Assembly: GCF_026213295.1 (NCBI RefSeq)
Contig: NC_079417.1
Location: 4,737,451 to 4,801,450 of the forward strand
Source of the DNA: Gadus chalcogrammus
Taxonomy: Eukaryota; Chordata; Actinopteri; Gadiformes; Gadidae
Direction: 5' to 3'
Length of the DNA stretch: 64,000 nt
The first letter of the stretch is position 1; each line of letters starts with the position of its first letter. Made by a program: the position numbers and the translations under genes. The notes below the pieces were generated by a model. The model did not search any database. It worked only from the letters and a program-made list of their open reading frames with translations, and was not told the origin of the DNA. Below are positions 34,405 through 64,000 of the stretch, one piece after another.

Positions 34405-36888
34405 CTCTGTGTGACCCGACACGCGGCGACATACTTGAAGGACGCTCACCTCGTATGCACTTTTTTTTTTGCGGAGGCCTTGGGTTCATGCGTTTATGCG
34501 TTTAGGGGCTCAGTCTGTGCTGCACGCTTTGGTATGGCCTTTTCTCTCTGACCGACCGTCACCTAATGAAGACGCTTTTGAATGAACGGGACGTAAGGAA
34601 GCGCTTGGGGGTGGGTGGGGGGGTCAGATCGGAAGCAGTTTCTTTCTCCGCTTTCGCTCCCTGCTTCCCCTTTACTTCACCTTCTTCTTTGCAACATAGA
34701 CAACAGCAGCTTGCCTTGGGACACCCGTGACCACAACTTCAAATCTTGCCCATTTTAAAAGTCCTTTGAAAATAGATGACTATATCCTTTGACGAAATTG
34801 TTGCTAGGATTAGGAATGCAGTACCCCCCCCCCCCCCCCCCCTTCACCTTCCATTCGTGTAGGTCTTTTTGCACTTTATGCCTGCCCTGCTCATACCGCA
34901 GTGTCTGACTTGTCACTTTGGTTGTAGATGGACTATTTGCCTCTAGTTTGCCTCTAAGCAGCATGAATCTTATGCCTCTTCAAAAAAAAATGTCCCATGT
35001 TCTGTATCTCCCCCATGTTTTCTGTGTTGTGCACATTGCATAACTCTGAATCCCGCCTTTGTCTTCCCCTAGCAGATATGAGGTGCGCCCTCTCAAAATC
35101 AATACAACAATCCAGCGATGCTCCGCCCTTCGTTAGGTTTTACCCCATTTATCTTTTCTTTTCTTTTTTTACACACGACTATTAGAAATACACTTTAAAT
35201 ACATATATATAGATATCGATATATATCTAGATATATTAATAGAAATATATTACAATTCCGCAAATACATTATATATTATTAATAATACAGATTTTATGTG
35301 ACACAAATGTTGATGGTATAATTCCCGACCGCTATGAAACGTTCCAACTGTTATTGTTGAGGCTAGTAAGTGTTGAGGACATGGTCTGTAGTGGATGGGT
35401 TACCTTAAGAGTAACTAACGGTGCTAGGCCTGCTTAGTAGTGTGGGGGTGGTAATGGTTAATTCCAGCCCTAGTGGTGATGAGTACTTTGCCGGCAAGGT
35501 CATTCAAATCAAACACACACCTTTCTTTTTCTTACATTTTATTTTATATAAGTGACGACTATCCTGAAATTTCTGACTAGACGGCGATGATTCCTACTTG
35601 AAAGTGAGAAGAGAAAAAACACAACACAATAACAGCTGAGACATTAGCCCCTGTTACAGTTTTGTATGTACATAAACAAACATATTTAAGGTTTTTTCTA
35701 CATATTTCTACAGGGTTGGTTCTTTTACTTCCCCAACTTGAAGCACTTTTATTACCTTTACCTCTGGCTTCATCCGCGCGCACGCACGACCGGGTTGCCA
35801 GTGTTTAGTGTGCGTGAGCGAGCGGATGAAACTGTGTTTTGTTACCTTACGCCTACTAGTACTTTATTTACTTTTTATCTCTTTGTTTCCTGATTGGATT
35901 CTACCTTCGACCCATTATTTCATCCTCCTAGCTTTCCCTCCTCGCGGCCGTTTTTTGGTGTCTGTACCAGTAATCTGTGAGGCCAAGAGCCAGGTCATGT
36001 AGTTAAGACAGTTACTCAGATTGTCCTTTTTTTTTATTGCTTACATTTTTCTTTCTTCTGGCTGAAGGCGTCTGAGGTAGAGTGGGTAAGGAGGGGGGGG
36101 TGAGCTGGAGCCTCCCACGTTGACACAGGGAGAGCCTTTTACCCAGCAACACCGCCCCCTCTCCCTTTATTTTTTCACACGTTCTTTTTTTCCTTTACCC
36201 ACAACGGTCTCGTTTGTCCCTCTTGTGATCCCTTCCGATCGACAGCAAAGCAAAGCGCGCCGGCCGGCGTCCCCCGCGGCCAGCGTGTACCAAATAGGAA
36301 GCAGGGGGGGGGGGGGGCGCTCTGGCGGCTCCGGCGGCTCCGATTCAAACAGACGCGGCCGCGTTTGTTTTTTCACGGCAGGGCCGTTGTACCCCAGACT
36401 CCAGGGGCTCAGCCCGGGAGCGCTTCGACTTCGCTGTACCAAAACCTCTTGTTTCTCGAATGTTTCCACACCTACAAAACTTACGACTTGAACGCAGTCC
36501 ACAAGGAATGCAAAAAAAGGTGTTCATTTTTTCATTTTGCTGCTTATAAAAACTGTTTACTCTTTCTGGTTACTTTTTGGTGACACTGGCTACATACCTT
36601 TTTGTTGAACTGTTACACTGTAGATGTTTTTTTAAAAGGGTGTTACTTCCCAGGGGAAAGGGCATACCCAACAAGAGACAAAAAATAAAAAGATTTTCTG
36701 TTGGACAACGGTGTAAAGCATGTTCTGTATTTATATTTGCTATATGTTGTGCCTGTTTTCTTTTTTTTTTTCCTTAATTGAACGCAAACAATCTGCTCTT
36801 TTATTTGAACGTGTTGCTTCGCATTCTGTCTTAGTAAAAACATGTTGCACACGTCTGTTATCACTTTAATTGTAAACTCTGATATCAC

Positions 36889-36894
36889 AATAAA
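36889..36894 (+). terminator. candidate poly(A) signal, ypel1
   Basis: AATAAA in an AT-rich context, followed within 40 nt by a T/GT-rich stretch (tttctgtgtgttttc). A good candidate end of the ypel1 transcript. Confidence 0.5.
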
Positions 36895-39326
36895 TTTTAA
36901 ATGGAAGACAGTTTTCCAAGTTTCTGTGTGTTTTCAGCTCCTCAGGCACCTGGATGCCCCCACATGGGATGCGTGTGTTCCCGTCTTGAAACAAAACACA
37001 CAACTCCTCAACACTTGGCGGGAACGGATGTTCCTTTCCAATGAAACAAGCCTTTGAGTGATCCCTAGAAAACCATCACTATATCGCTAAGAATATCACT
37101 AACAAACTTCGGAGAATACCTTGGCATGTGTTGTAAGTGTTCCCTTGGGTCTTGATACAGCTGTGGTTATCCTTTCACGATTTTGTTTTCCTACTCAGCT
37201 GCCTGTTTTTGTATTCATGTAACGGCACAACAGATATTACACAATATCTTGTCCCAACTTGAAAATGTAAGATTAAGCTCCCAGCAGATATGTTGTTGAA
37301 TATTCTTATATGTTTCCATTAAGATCGATTTAGATGATTCAAAGAAGCTAGGTAGAGTTGTATGAAATTGTTACATACAGGTTAAACCTGATTTGGTTAC
37401 CACTTTTATAACGCTCATGCTGTCCTTTGGTATCCAAGGATTGGGTTGCAGAGGACAGTTTATTAACATTGCAGTACAGTAGCAATGAAACAGAACAGTT
37501 AGTCTTTATATTTGAACTTTATAGGTAGGCTGATTGTTCACGTTATAGGAATACGTTTGAGTCTCAAAAAGGAATATATAAATATCTATATTGAGTATTT
37601 CTTCTAGAATAAGATACATCAAAAACCACTTCAATAGCCAACAGGTCCAAGTTACACATCCAGTTTGACTTCTTAAGCTGGTTAGATGTTGATTACAGAT
37701 TAGCACAGTACACCACAAAGGCTTTAACCTCTGTGGTTTACTGTGGCCACTGGACTAATTAGTTTGGATGGCTTGAGCTTTTAACCAAAGGACTACTCAA
37801 GGACTTTTAAATAAGTCACTAAAGGCCACCAGATCATTTCAATGAGAGTGTTCCTACCACACACGTTGAGTACACGAATGGTGATACATTCATTACTGTT
37901 CACAGGGTGTTGGACTCCAAGCCAAAGAGAAACTAGGTGCGATTCCCTTATGTCCACAATGTAGGTAGATCCTAACCCCTACAAGCTTCTAAATAGACGA
38001 ATGGAAGTTAAATATCAATCGCTGTGGATAGAAGTGTCTGCTTATCAACATGAATGGTAACCTATTCAAATCAGAAGATGTAGCCGTTATGTATTATCTC
38101 AGGAATACATCTCAGAATCAGCTGTCCTTGTTCATGTGCCACTCCTATACTGCAGAGGTTGGGCTGCTGTTACGATGACCACCGGCCGAGATAAAAGCAC
38201 AATGGACGCCTACAGATAAGAGATGAGGAGGAAGTGCTATCAGTTGAAGAATGTTCAAGGAGTGTGATGTTTGGCTAGACACAGAGCTGACCCAGTGAAA
38301 ACTCTTCCCAGTTCTACAGGCACGGCCGCACTTCAACAGGTGTTGCTGAATCAAACCAGCTTTGCATCATTGGTGCCATGCTCAAGGGTGTACATCAGGA
38401 CACAGTGGATGTGCTACAGTCTTAATCCAAGGTCGATGTGTGTTTACGTGTGTCTGCATGCATGCGTGTGTGTAGGTGTGTGTGCTGTCTCCCTGCCACG
38501 ACATCTTTTATTACAGTCCTGTCAAACAAATGGGTGGCTGTGTTTTCTTGGTTGGGCGTCGCAACAGGTTGAAGACACTGTATACCTCATTGAGTTACAA
38601 TATTCAGATATTCAGCAGGACTTCGGAAGAGTGAGTGAGCGACAGAGACAGAGAGGTTGTTAGGTTGGTTTAGTTTTCTTCTCTGGCCTTGCTTAAAGAC
38701 ATGGAACAATGCAAACAAGGAACCTTTCAAATTGGGCTTTTTTATGGCTTAGTACTTTTTGTATCATTGTGAACTTGCCTAGGCACAGAAGAGAGATTCG
38801 CTGAAATGAAAGAAAAATGTATGTCAGTAATTACCAGTATGTTTTATGATTGTTGTTTGTCTCAGAATTGTGCTACGAATTTTAAATGCCACGGACATAC
38901 CCTGTTGTGACCCATCCCACCCCTCTCACTTTCTATCTCTTTTCTTTCTGTCTCTCTCTCCCCCCCCCCCCCCCCCCCAAAACTCCCGTCTTGTCTTCTC
39001 ATAGGCTGGGAGAGGGAGGGTTGAGCGGTTTGCTCTCAGCAGCTAGCCATGACTGGAAGCTTTAATGCTTCTGCTGCTATTTACAGCCCTCTGATGTCAT
39101 CGGGAGGTGGGGCCAGGCCTCATCCCCCCCCCCCCCCCCCCCCCCCACCTCTCAGCCTGTGAGTCACTCACAGGCAAAGCAGAGAGAGGGAGATTGAGAG
39201 AGAGCGAGAGAGATACAAGGATAGAGGGAGAGAAAGGAAGAGCGAGGGGGAGAGACAGGAAGGGAGAAAGACAAAAGAGCGAGACCGATATAATGATAGG
39301 GGGGGGAAGGAAAAGCTAGGGGAGGG

Positions 39327-39430
<104 letters not shown>

Positions 39431-39533
39431 TATATGTAGACATTCAACAAATTAGAGCTTGAAAAAATGCATACAGGGACGGTTGCCATGTTTGTTTTGT
39501 TGTTGATGGGAAACGAAAACAAACACAAAGTCT

Positions 39534-39536
<3 letters not shown>

Positions 39537-39584
<48 letters not shown>
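39537..39584. repeat. (GA)n microsatellite
   Basis: About 48 bp of GA, 110 bp after the previous GA block. Confidence 0.97.
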
Positions 39585-39586
<2 letters not shown>

Positions 39587-40055
39587 ATCAGATGATACAG
39601 TATGATCAGTATCAGGGCTGGCTGAGGACCCATCCGTCCACCTCGACCCCCCCCCCCCGGTCGACCACAGAACAACAACAACAACAACAACATGCGTGTT
39701 TGTTCAACCAGTCCAACGTGTATATTATGGAGCAGAGTTGGCCTGTTACATTTGGCTGAGTCTTTGTTCTACGACAAAGTGCCAAATGTCACATGCAATC
39801 TGTGCTCCATGCTGTAACATTCTCCATGTGATTATCCTGTAGATTCAACTCCAAGTGGACCTCAGAGGGCCTGTGCCGCGGCAGAGATGAGATACAGGGG
39901 AGATGGATGACTGCACGGCCCGGGAGATGTTGTTGTTTCGCCACAGTCTCCGGGTGAGTGATGTCACCAAGCTCATTCAGAATCTGCCTAGAGGAGACCG
40001 CGCTGGTGCTCAGCATCCCGTCACCATGGTGACTGCCTCGCCTCTGCTGCTCTCC

Positions 40056-40058
<3 letters not shown>

Positions 40059-40103
<45 letters not shown>
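40059..40103. repeat. (CA)n microsatellite
   Basis: About 45 bp of perfect CA, followed by an imperfect CA-rich tail to about 40188. Confidence 0.97.
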
Positions 40104-40111
<8 letters not shown>

Positions 40112-42655
40112 GCACACGTACACAGCAGGCACACTCACATGCACACCACAGGCACACAAACACGCACGTATTCACACACACACACTCCTCCTCAGTGTTT
40201 ACTGTGAAGGACCTATTGGCTATCCCTGTCCGGCCAACATGCAGCTCGACCAATAGGGAGCGAGGAGGGTGATGTCACCGATACAGAAAGGATACTGACG
40301 AGGGGCGAATGAGGCCCAAACGAAGGGTGCCAATCGCGCTGTGAATGACTCATGAAATGCTATCAAATTGTGCAGTCGAACACAAGAATACAGAGCGTGT
40401 GTGTTTGTGTGTTACTGAGAATTGAACATCGCATTTCCCTTCCAATTACTCAGCAGTTAAGTGTCAAGGGAAATCGGATTGATAATGACCGTTTTACAAA
40501 GTGGTGTCATCTGCTTCCTCCATGCACCAGGGCTCGTGGTCCGTGGTCAATATATGGAACACACCCAGGATTAGTGGAATGTGCCACACCTGTGTTTGTC
40601 TCAGCTCACTCACTCACTCATTTACTCAATGACTCTCTCACTCAATCATTCAGTCGGTCACTCTCACTCAACCACTCCACAACTCAATCATTCCCTCACC
40701 GACTCTCTCGCCTACTCTCTCCCTCGCTCACTCTCTCACTAACAGATACATCTAAGAGACGTCCCTTTAACAAACAAAGATTATTTGTATCCCTGAATCT
40801 TGCATGCTTGATTTAATTCAGAATGATAGGACTAAGTTAATGTGCATCTAACCACAACTCTGAACTCATTTGCTTCACTAACATATTCAAAGCCATTCAA
40901 ATTGCCCTTGTGAGTCTTTTTATGCACTAAATCAGTTGCTGCCTTTGTTGCTAGGCAACACAAAATAAGCATCAAGGCTGTTTTGATACACCATGCCCAA
41001 GTTGTGTTTACGCTTCATGGCTTCAAGAATGTTTGATTCCGACTTAGTGGATTCAATAAAATATCATAAGTCTAATTCAAATTGAAAAAACGATGGTGTT
41101 TATGTCTCTATTGAGCCGTGAAATATTTGAAGGCACAGGTTAATTATGTGCCCTTTTGCTTTCTATAATATAAAAATACTAAATCCTTCTTTATCCCTGC
41201 CTCTGAACACTGGAGTTATTTTCTTGTGCTCTCGTTATGACGGTTACGGATTTATTTCGGCATCAAGTAATTGAAACTGGACCACCTAAAATATAATAAT
41301 AATGTTATTATATATATAAATATATTCTAGTCTTACCGTACATACATATATACACATACTATACAAAACATCAATGTAACTCATGAGTGTGAGAATGCAA
41401 CCCACCAACTGTTTTATTTTTTAAATGTTGAAATTCAACCTTTTTCTCCAGCAGTAAGTGGATGTGACTCACTCAAAATGGTCTCTGCTGGACCATGTGA
41501 CACCATTAATGTTTCACAGAGCGAGTGAACTACTGACTGCAGTACCTTCTGATGTGCCACTGTTGTTAGACAGAATCAAATGTCTCACTTGAGTTTATCA
41601 GTGAAATGCTGCCTTCTTCACCTAATATATACATTCCCAATTAATTTATTCATATCTTAAGTGCTAAAAACACGTCCTCAAAACTAAACCAATTAGTGAA
41701 TCCATAAAAGAGTACAAATATGCACACATTAATAATCGTTATACATTGTAGTATGAATAATCACAATGCATTATGCATTGGTTGGTCATGGTTGTGTTCT
41801 GGGTAATGACACACTTTAGTAAACACAGTGGTCATCAGTCTATTAAAATGATGGCCGATTATGGATGGATGCATGTTCTGTGTACTGAGTTGGTTGTGAA
41901 GAACAGATACAGCTCACATATTCAGGGTCCCTTCTGAAATGGATCCATTGATCTTTGACCTCAAAGTCATAACACCAGTGAATATCTAAATGTGTTTCTA
42001 ACACTTACATCACACCATTCTCTTCATGTGATACCCATTAGGAATTTCCCCCCTAATGTTCTTTGTCAGTTGTTTTGATAAGCAGACTTCCTGAATTCAG
42101 CAGTAATTTGATTGATTATCTTGTACAAACGACTTAATCTTGTTAAGATGTAAAGGTATTACCAGTGATTAGAGTTAGAGGCTCAAAGAGAAAAAAGGCA
42201 TTCTAAAAATAACGAACATACAACATATATCAGTATAAACATATGTTGTTATGTTGTTATATGTGAAGATATGAGATTGACTCTCCGTCTTGCTAGGAAC
42301 AAGACTTTCCTCTCTGCTAAAGAACGGGCTCACGGTCACATGAATCTGATGTTTAACAGGGCAAAGACATGGGCCAATTGCTCCGATACACCTCAGCAAC
42401 CCACAGTCTGATCAAAGGATACCAAACGCTGTTCGTTATCCCTATTGTCCACATGAGACAGACTCCTATCGCCATGGCAGCCTGCAATCTTGGCACGGCC
42501 GGGGCTTTTATTCCAGTCTCGAGCGAGAGAGGGTGTGTGAGTGAAACACTAACGTTATATCAAATGAAGTCTCTTTTAAGTGAATTTATTGTCACAATAT
42601 GACACTGGTCGCTTTTAAAGAAGCCCAGATGCACTGAGCCAGAGAGAGACCGACA

Positions 42656-42656
<1 letters not shown>

Positions 42657-42740
<84 letters not shown>
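42657..42740. repeat. (CA)n microsatellite
   Basis: 84 bp of perfect CA flanked by GACAGA-type sequence. Confidence 0.97.
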
Positions 42741-42744
<4 letters not shown>

Positions 42745-45014
42745 ACCGAGACAGAGACAGAGCGATATGAACTCTCTTCCTCCCGTTCTCATTTCCCCTA
42801 AAGCACTTCCCCAACCAACAGCAAACCGCAAAACAAAATGATATCTCTCATTGGCAAGAGAAAACAGAACTTCAAAGCAGACGGCACGGCTATTTGGACC
42901 TGTAATGACAGTTCACCTCACAGCACCCAGGAGACATGCAGGCAGAGCGGAGCGCAGCATGGCCATTGAACGAGGCCGATATAGACAGAATTGGCTGCCC
43001 TCAGGGGACAGGCAGTGGGAACAATGTCAAGACAGGGAGGAGAACACAGTCAATTCAGCATTATTCAAAACCATCATCAATAAATGACAATTAGTTGTCT
43101 CTGAATTCCCTGAGCTCCCTGATAAGCTCATTATTTATTTTTAATTATTTGATGTTTTTTATGATTTGGCAATGCTAACTTTTATTTCATGTAAATAATT
43201 AAAATATGAGAGAGACACACAGACAGACAGACAGACAGTCACCTGTCATCACTACAGTCATTGTGGCGTAACAGGTAGTGCTGAAGGACAGTTTTGTGTG
43301 TGTGTGTCTATGTGTGTGTCTGTCTGTGGTTTTGTGTGGCACCGCGGCCAGGCGGATGGATGGTAGACAACGGCACCACCATCAGACGAGGAGCACATCA
43401 CATCCTCATCATCACCACCACGCCCCCCTCCTAACATAACACATAGCACAAACGCGACGGCATGTGACCTGAAAACACTAGCGCAATAACAGGAAACAGT
43501 GTGCCTTGACTTACGCACCATATTTATACCTCATAAAACACACGGCTAAGCTACGTCCAATAGGAGCAGCACTAGCATTTGGGGGGGGGGGGTGTGTGCA
43601 TGTTTCAACGTGTGCTGTCGGTTTAGTGTTATTGTCTGTGTTTGTTGTTCCTGGCTTGCCTCAGCAGGAGAGGAAGTCGGTGGGATGATGACGGTTGCGT
43701 GGATTCAATCTGTAAGACGCAACGCGGGCCTTTGTCTTGCGAGTCTCTTGGGAAATACTGACTGTAAAAAAGCTGTGAATCACATCCCTGGCCCAACCCC
43801 AACCCCCAACGCTAATCCTCCAACCGCAGGAGAGTTCATTAATCATGTTTGTCATATCGGTCCCGTACTGTACTTTTTATGACGAAAAAAATATGAGCAC
43901 ATTTTTGTATGTTAGAATAAGATCCAAGATATACCTGAACGATGGCAAGAGGGTTCAAATGAGCACAGTGGTGTTACAAAAGGGGAAGAAATTATGACAT
44001 CGCCTGCGTGCCGGAGCCCAAGGGAGAGAAGCCGAGGTCAGTGCCGGGTGGGGTGGGGTGTGAACCCAGGTGGGAGCCCGGGTGGTGCTGCCATGGTAAC
44101 GGTGAGGATGAGGAGCAGGTTTTTTTTCCTGGGTGGCACCCAAGCTCGTCTACCCCGACTCCCGGCTGCCAATGAACAGCGGGCGGTTTTAAACTAGCTT
44201 TTCCCAAAGCACTTTGCCCGCCTGTCACTCAAAACTCGTTAGCAGCCGACACACTATTTTGATTTAAGGCATGGGTATAAAGAGCCACATTTATGGTCTG
44301 TAAATAATGCATTGTGCAGCAAAGAATGGAAACAATTGGCAGACCCCTTTGACCGGCGGGCGATTGTGTTTCGGTTCCCAACTTTTGGGCGTATATGAAA
44401 CATTGTAAATAAATGCTGATAGTCGGTGGCTCTTGGCTCCAAGCTGCTGGGTGTTGCTTCCTGACTGCTAGCAACCCGTTGGCCCTGGTCCACGTAACAA
44501 CCACCTAAAGGACACCGGAACACAGGGTCGAGGGCAGAGGGAGGGCTGTGTTGTGTGGGGAAGGGAATGGTTTGTTTGGACCCCTGCATGACGTGGTTTA
44601 ATGCGTACACACTCCTGCCGACCCTGCTGCGCCGTTGTCAAGGGCAAGCTGTCTCATCAGTCGACAGGAACACACCACTGCTGGTTAAGGGAAATCAGCC
44701 TTTTTAAAAATACGTTTTTTCGTTGCGTTTCATCCATCAGTCATCGTTCCCTCTAACGTATAATAACCATCGCTCACCGAGACTAATCGTTTGTGGTTTT
44801 ATTCCGTCTGTAAAAAGGTTTTCATGCATTTTAATTAGCAAGCATCCGTTAAAATAGCAAGTTTAATTGCTCAAGGTGACTGCATGCATACATTCTCAGC
44901 TTAGAGTGTTCTTTTGTGGTTTGTTGTTCTAAAGTGTGGTTTTGATAAAGGCGCAACCTCATGTGACACCAGGCGGTAAAACAAGGGAGCCATTCAATCA
45001 CAAAAAAAAAACTG

Positions 45015-45186
45015 GTTACCAAAAACAGCTTTCAGTTTATTACGCCATAAAAAAAGTTAGTTTTGGAGGAAGCCAACAAATTCAAGACCATTAAAAGCAA
45101 AAGAAAATCATGGTAATCTTGACAGTGAAAATACATTGAAACGACAAGAGATGGACACAACAGAGCAGACATGAGCCGTGTGTGGG
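45015..45186 (-). other. ppil2: ppil2 3'UTR (probable)
   Basis: Short 3'UTR on the minus strand, from the stop at 45187-45189 to just past the AATAAA at 45036-45041. The end point is approximate. Confidence 0.55.
45036..45041 (-). terminator. poly(A) signal, ppil2
   Basis: AATAAA on the minus strand, about 146 nt after the ppil2 stop. The first hexamer met downstream. Confidence 0.6.
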
Positions 45187-63308
<18,122 letters not shown>

Positions 63309-64000
63309 CTAAAGGGCAAACACACAGCCCCAATAACGTTCAGAGATATGTATAAACAATACAGTGGTGTTTGAACCGTTGCCTGAACCGTTTGTCAATG
63401 GTTCAAGCAACAAAACATCAACAGTTTGTTCCAGGATTGAAATGGGATGTCACTGAAGTGGGTTAATGTTGAAGTCAACCTCAGCTCTCGGAATTCAGTG
63501 TTAAAGGGCTGCCAGATCTTCAATGTCTCAAATACAATTCTTCACATCTTTCTGGGGATTAATATTCAACCTGCTTGCTAAGCAGTGGACCAGTCACAGA
63601 AATAAAAAATAGATTTGTTGATATGACCCAAGAAGTTCCAAAAAATAGGTGTCCTTGAGTCTTTGATTTTACACTGATGAAGTTTAGCCAGGGAGACAGA
63701 GTTTAGCCTTTTTCCATTGGCTCTCTTCCTGCATTGTTTCTTAACATCCTGAATTTGTTATTCCACCATGGCAGAAGATGGTTTCAGCTTTTTATAGCTG
63801 AAAAAGGAGCTATAGAATGTAAACCAGTAGTTCAAAAGCTGTTAAAAACCCTGATAAGCTCCTCTACCGGCCTTGCTGTTCACAGGTATTAAAAATATGT
63901 TTGGGGCAGTAAAAAGCTGATGTATTTAGGGAGCAGGTGTGAAACAGGATGGTGGGTTTTAGAGAGAGAGAGGAGTCGCACCTGGCAGAGCCCTGAGTTG
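63309..64000 (-). other. ppil2 intron (continues past the window)
   Basis: 692 nt with no exon that continues the ppil2 frame. The next expected exon, ending near a GNV-Y-YE-like segment, was not found, so the intron runs off the right edge. Confidence 0.75.

Noticed and set aside
63982..64000. Next ppil2 exon ending at a CAG/GTGCGA donor
   Set aside because: Its reading (NSGLCQ-like) does not fit the expected Ppil2 segment before AVEQL.

Overview
This window is vertebrate nuclear DNA, almost certainly from a ray-finned (teleost) fish. It holds three protein-coding genes in the order mapk1 (+), ypel1 (+), ppil2 (-, 5' end beyond the right edge). The same trio is neighbouring on human chromosome 22q11.2, so this is a conserved block. 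All three were rebuilt by joining exons at GT/AG sites. Every junction keeps frame, and the products are near-full matches to the known families: 365 aa ERK2, 119 aa Ypel1, and 402 C-terminal aa of the U-box/cyclophilin protein Ppil2. Dinucleotide repeats are extraordinarily dense: at least ten perfect or near-perfect CA/GT or GA tracts of 70-135 bp. Such density is known from cod-like fishes (Gadiformes), so a gadiform source is a reasonable guess, not a proven one.

Layout. 1-18050: mapk1, with a 5'UTR, eight coding exons and a long AT-rich 3'UTR. Intron 1 is 9.2 kb and carries several non-autonomous DNA transposons. 18051-25002: no coding exon found; it contains a CpG-rich stretch with three inverted CCAAT boxes near 20.4-20.65 kb, which may be the ypel1 promoter. 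25003-36910: ypel1, with four coding exons, a 5.6 kb intron after the first of them and a probable ~4 kb 3'UTR. 36911-45010: about 8 kb with no recognisable gene, rich in GA, CA and poly-C tracts. 45015-63308: ppil2 on the minus strand, thirteen coding exons ending in a short 3'UTR with AATAAA. The N-terminal U-box exons lie to the right of the window.

Function. mapk1 encodes the ERK2 MAP kinase at the end of the RAS-RAF-MEK cascade. ypel1 encodes a small zinc-binding yippee protein. ppil2 encodes a nuclear, spliceosome-linked U-box protein with a cyclophilin domain. They are neighbours by ancestry and not parts of one pathway.

I found no new gene system. The most notable theme is that many splice sites are built out of, or touch, microsatellites: the mapk1 exon 3 donor and exon 4 acceptor, the ypel1 exon 3 acceptor, and the two ends of a 260-nt ppil2 intron. 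A second theme is a set of well-delimited MITE-like transposons, including two nested pairs, with target-site duplications (TSDs) readable from the sequence.
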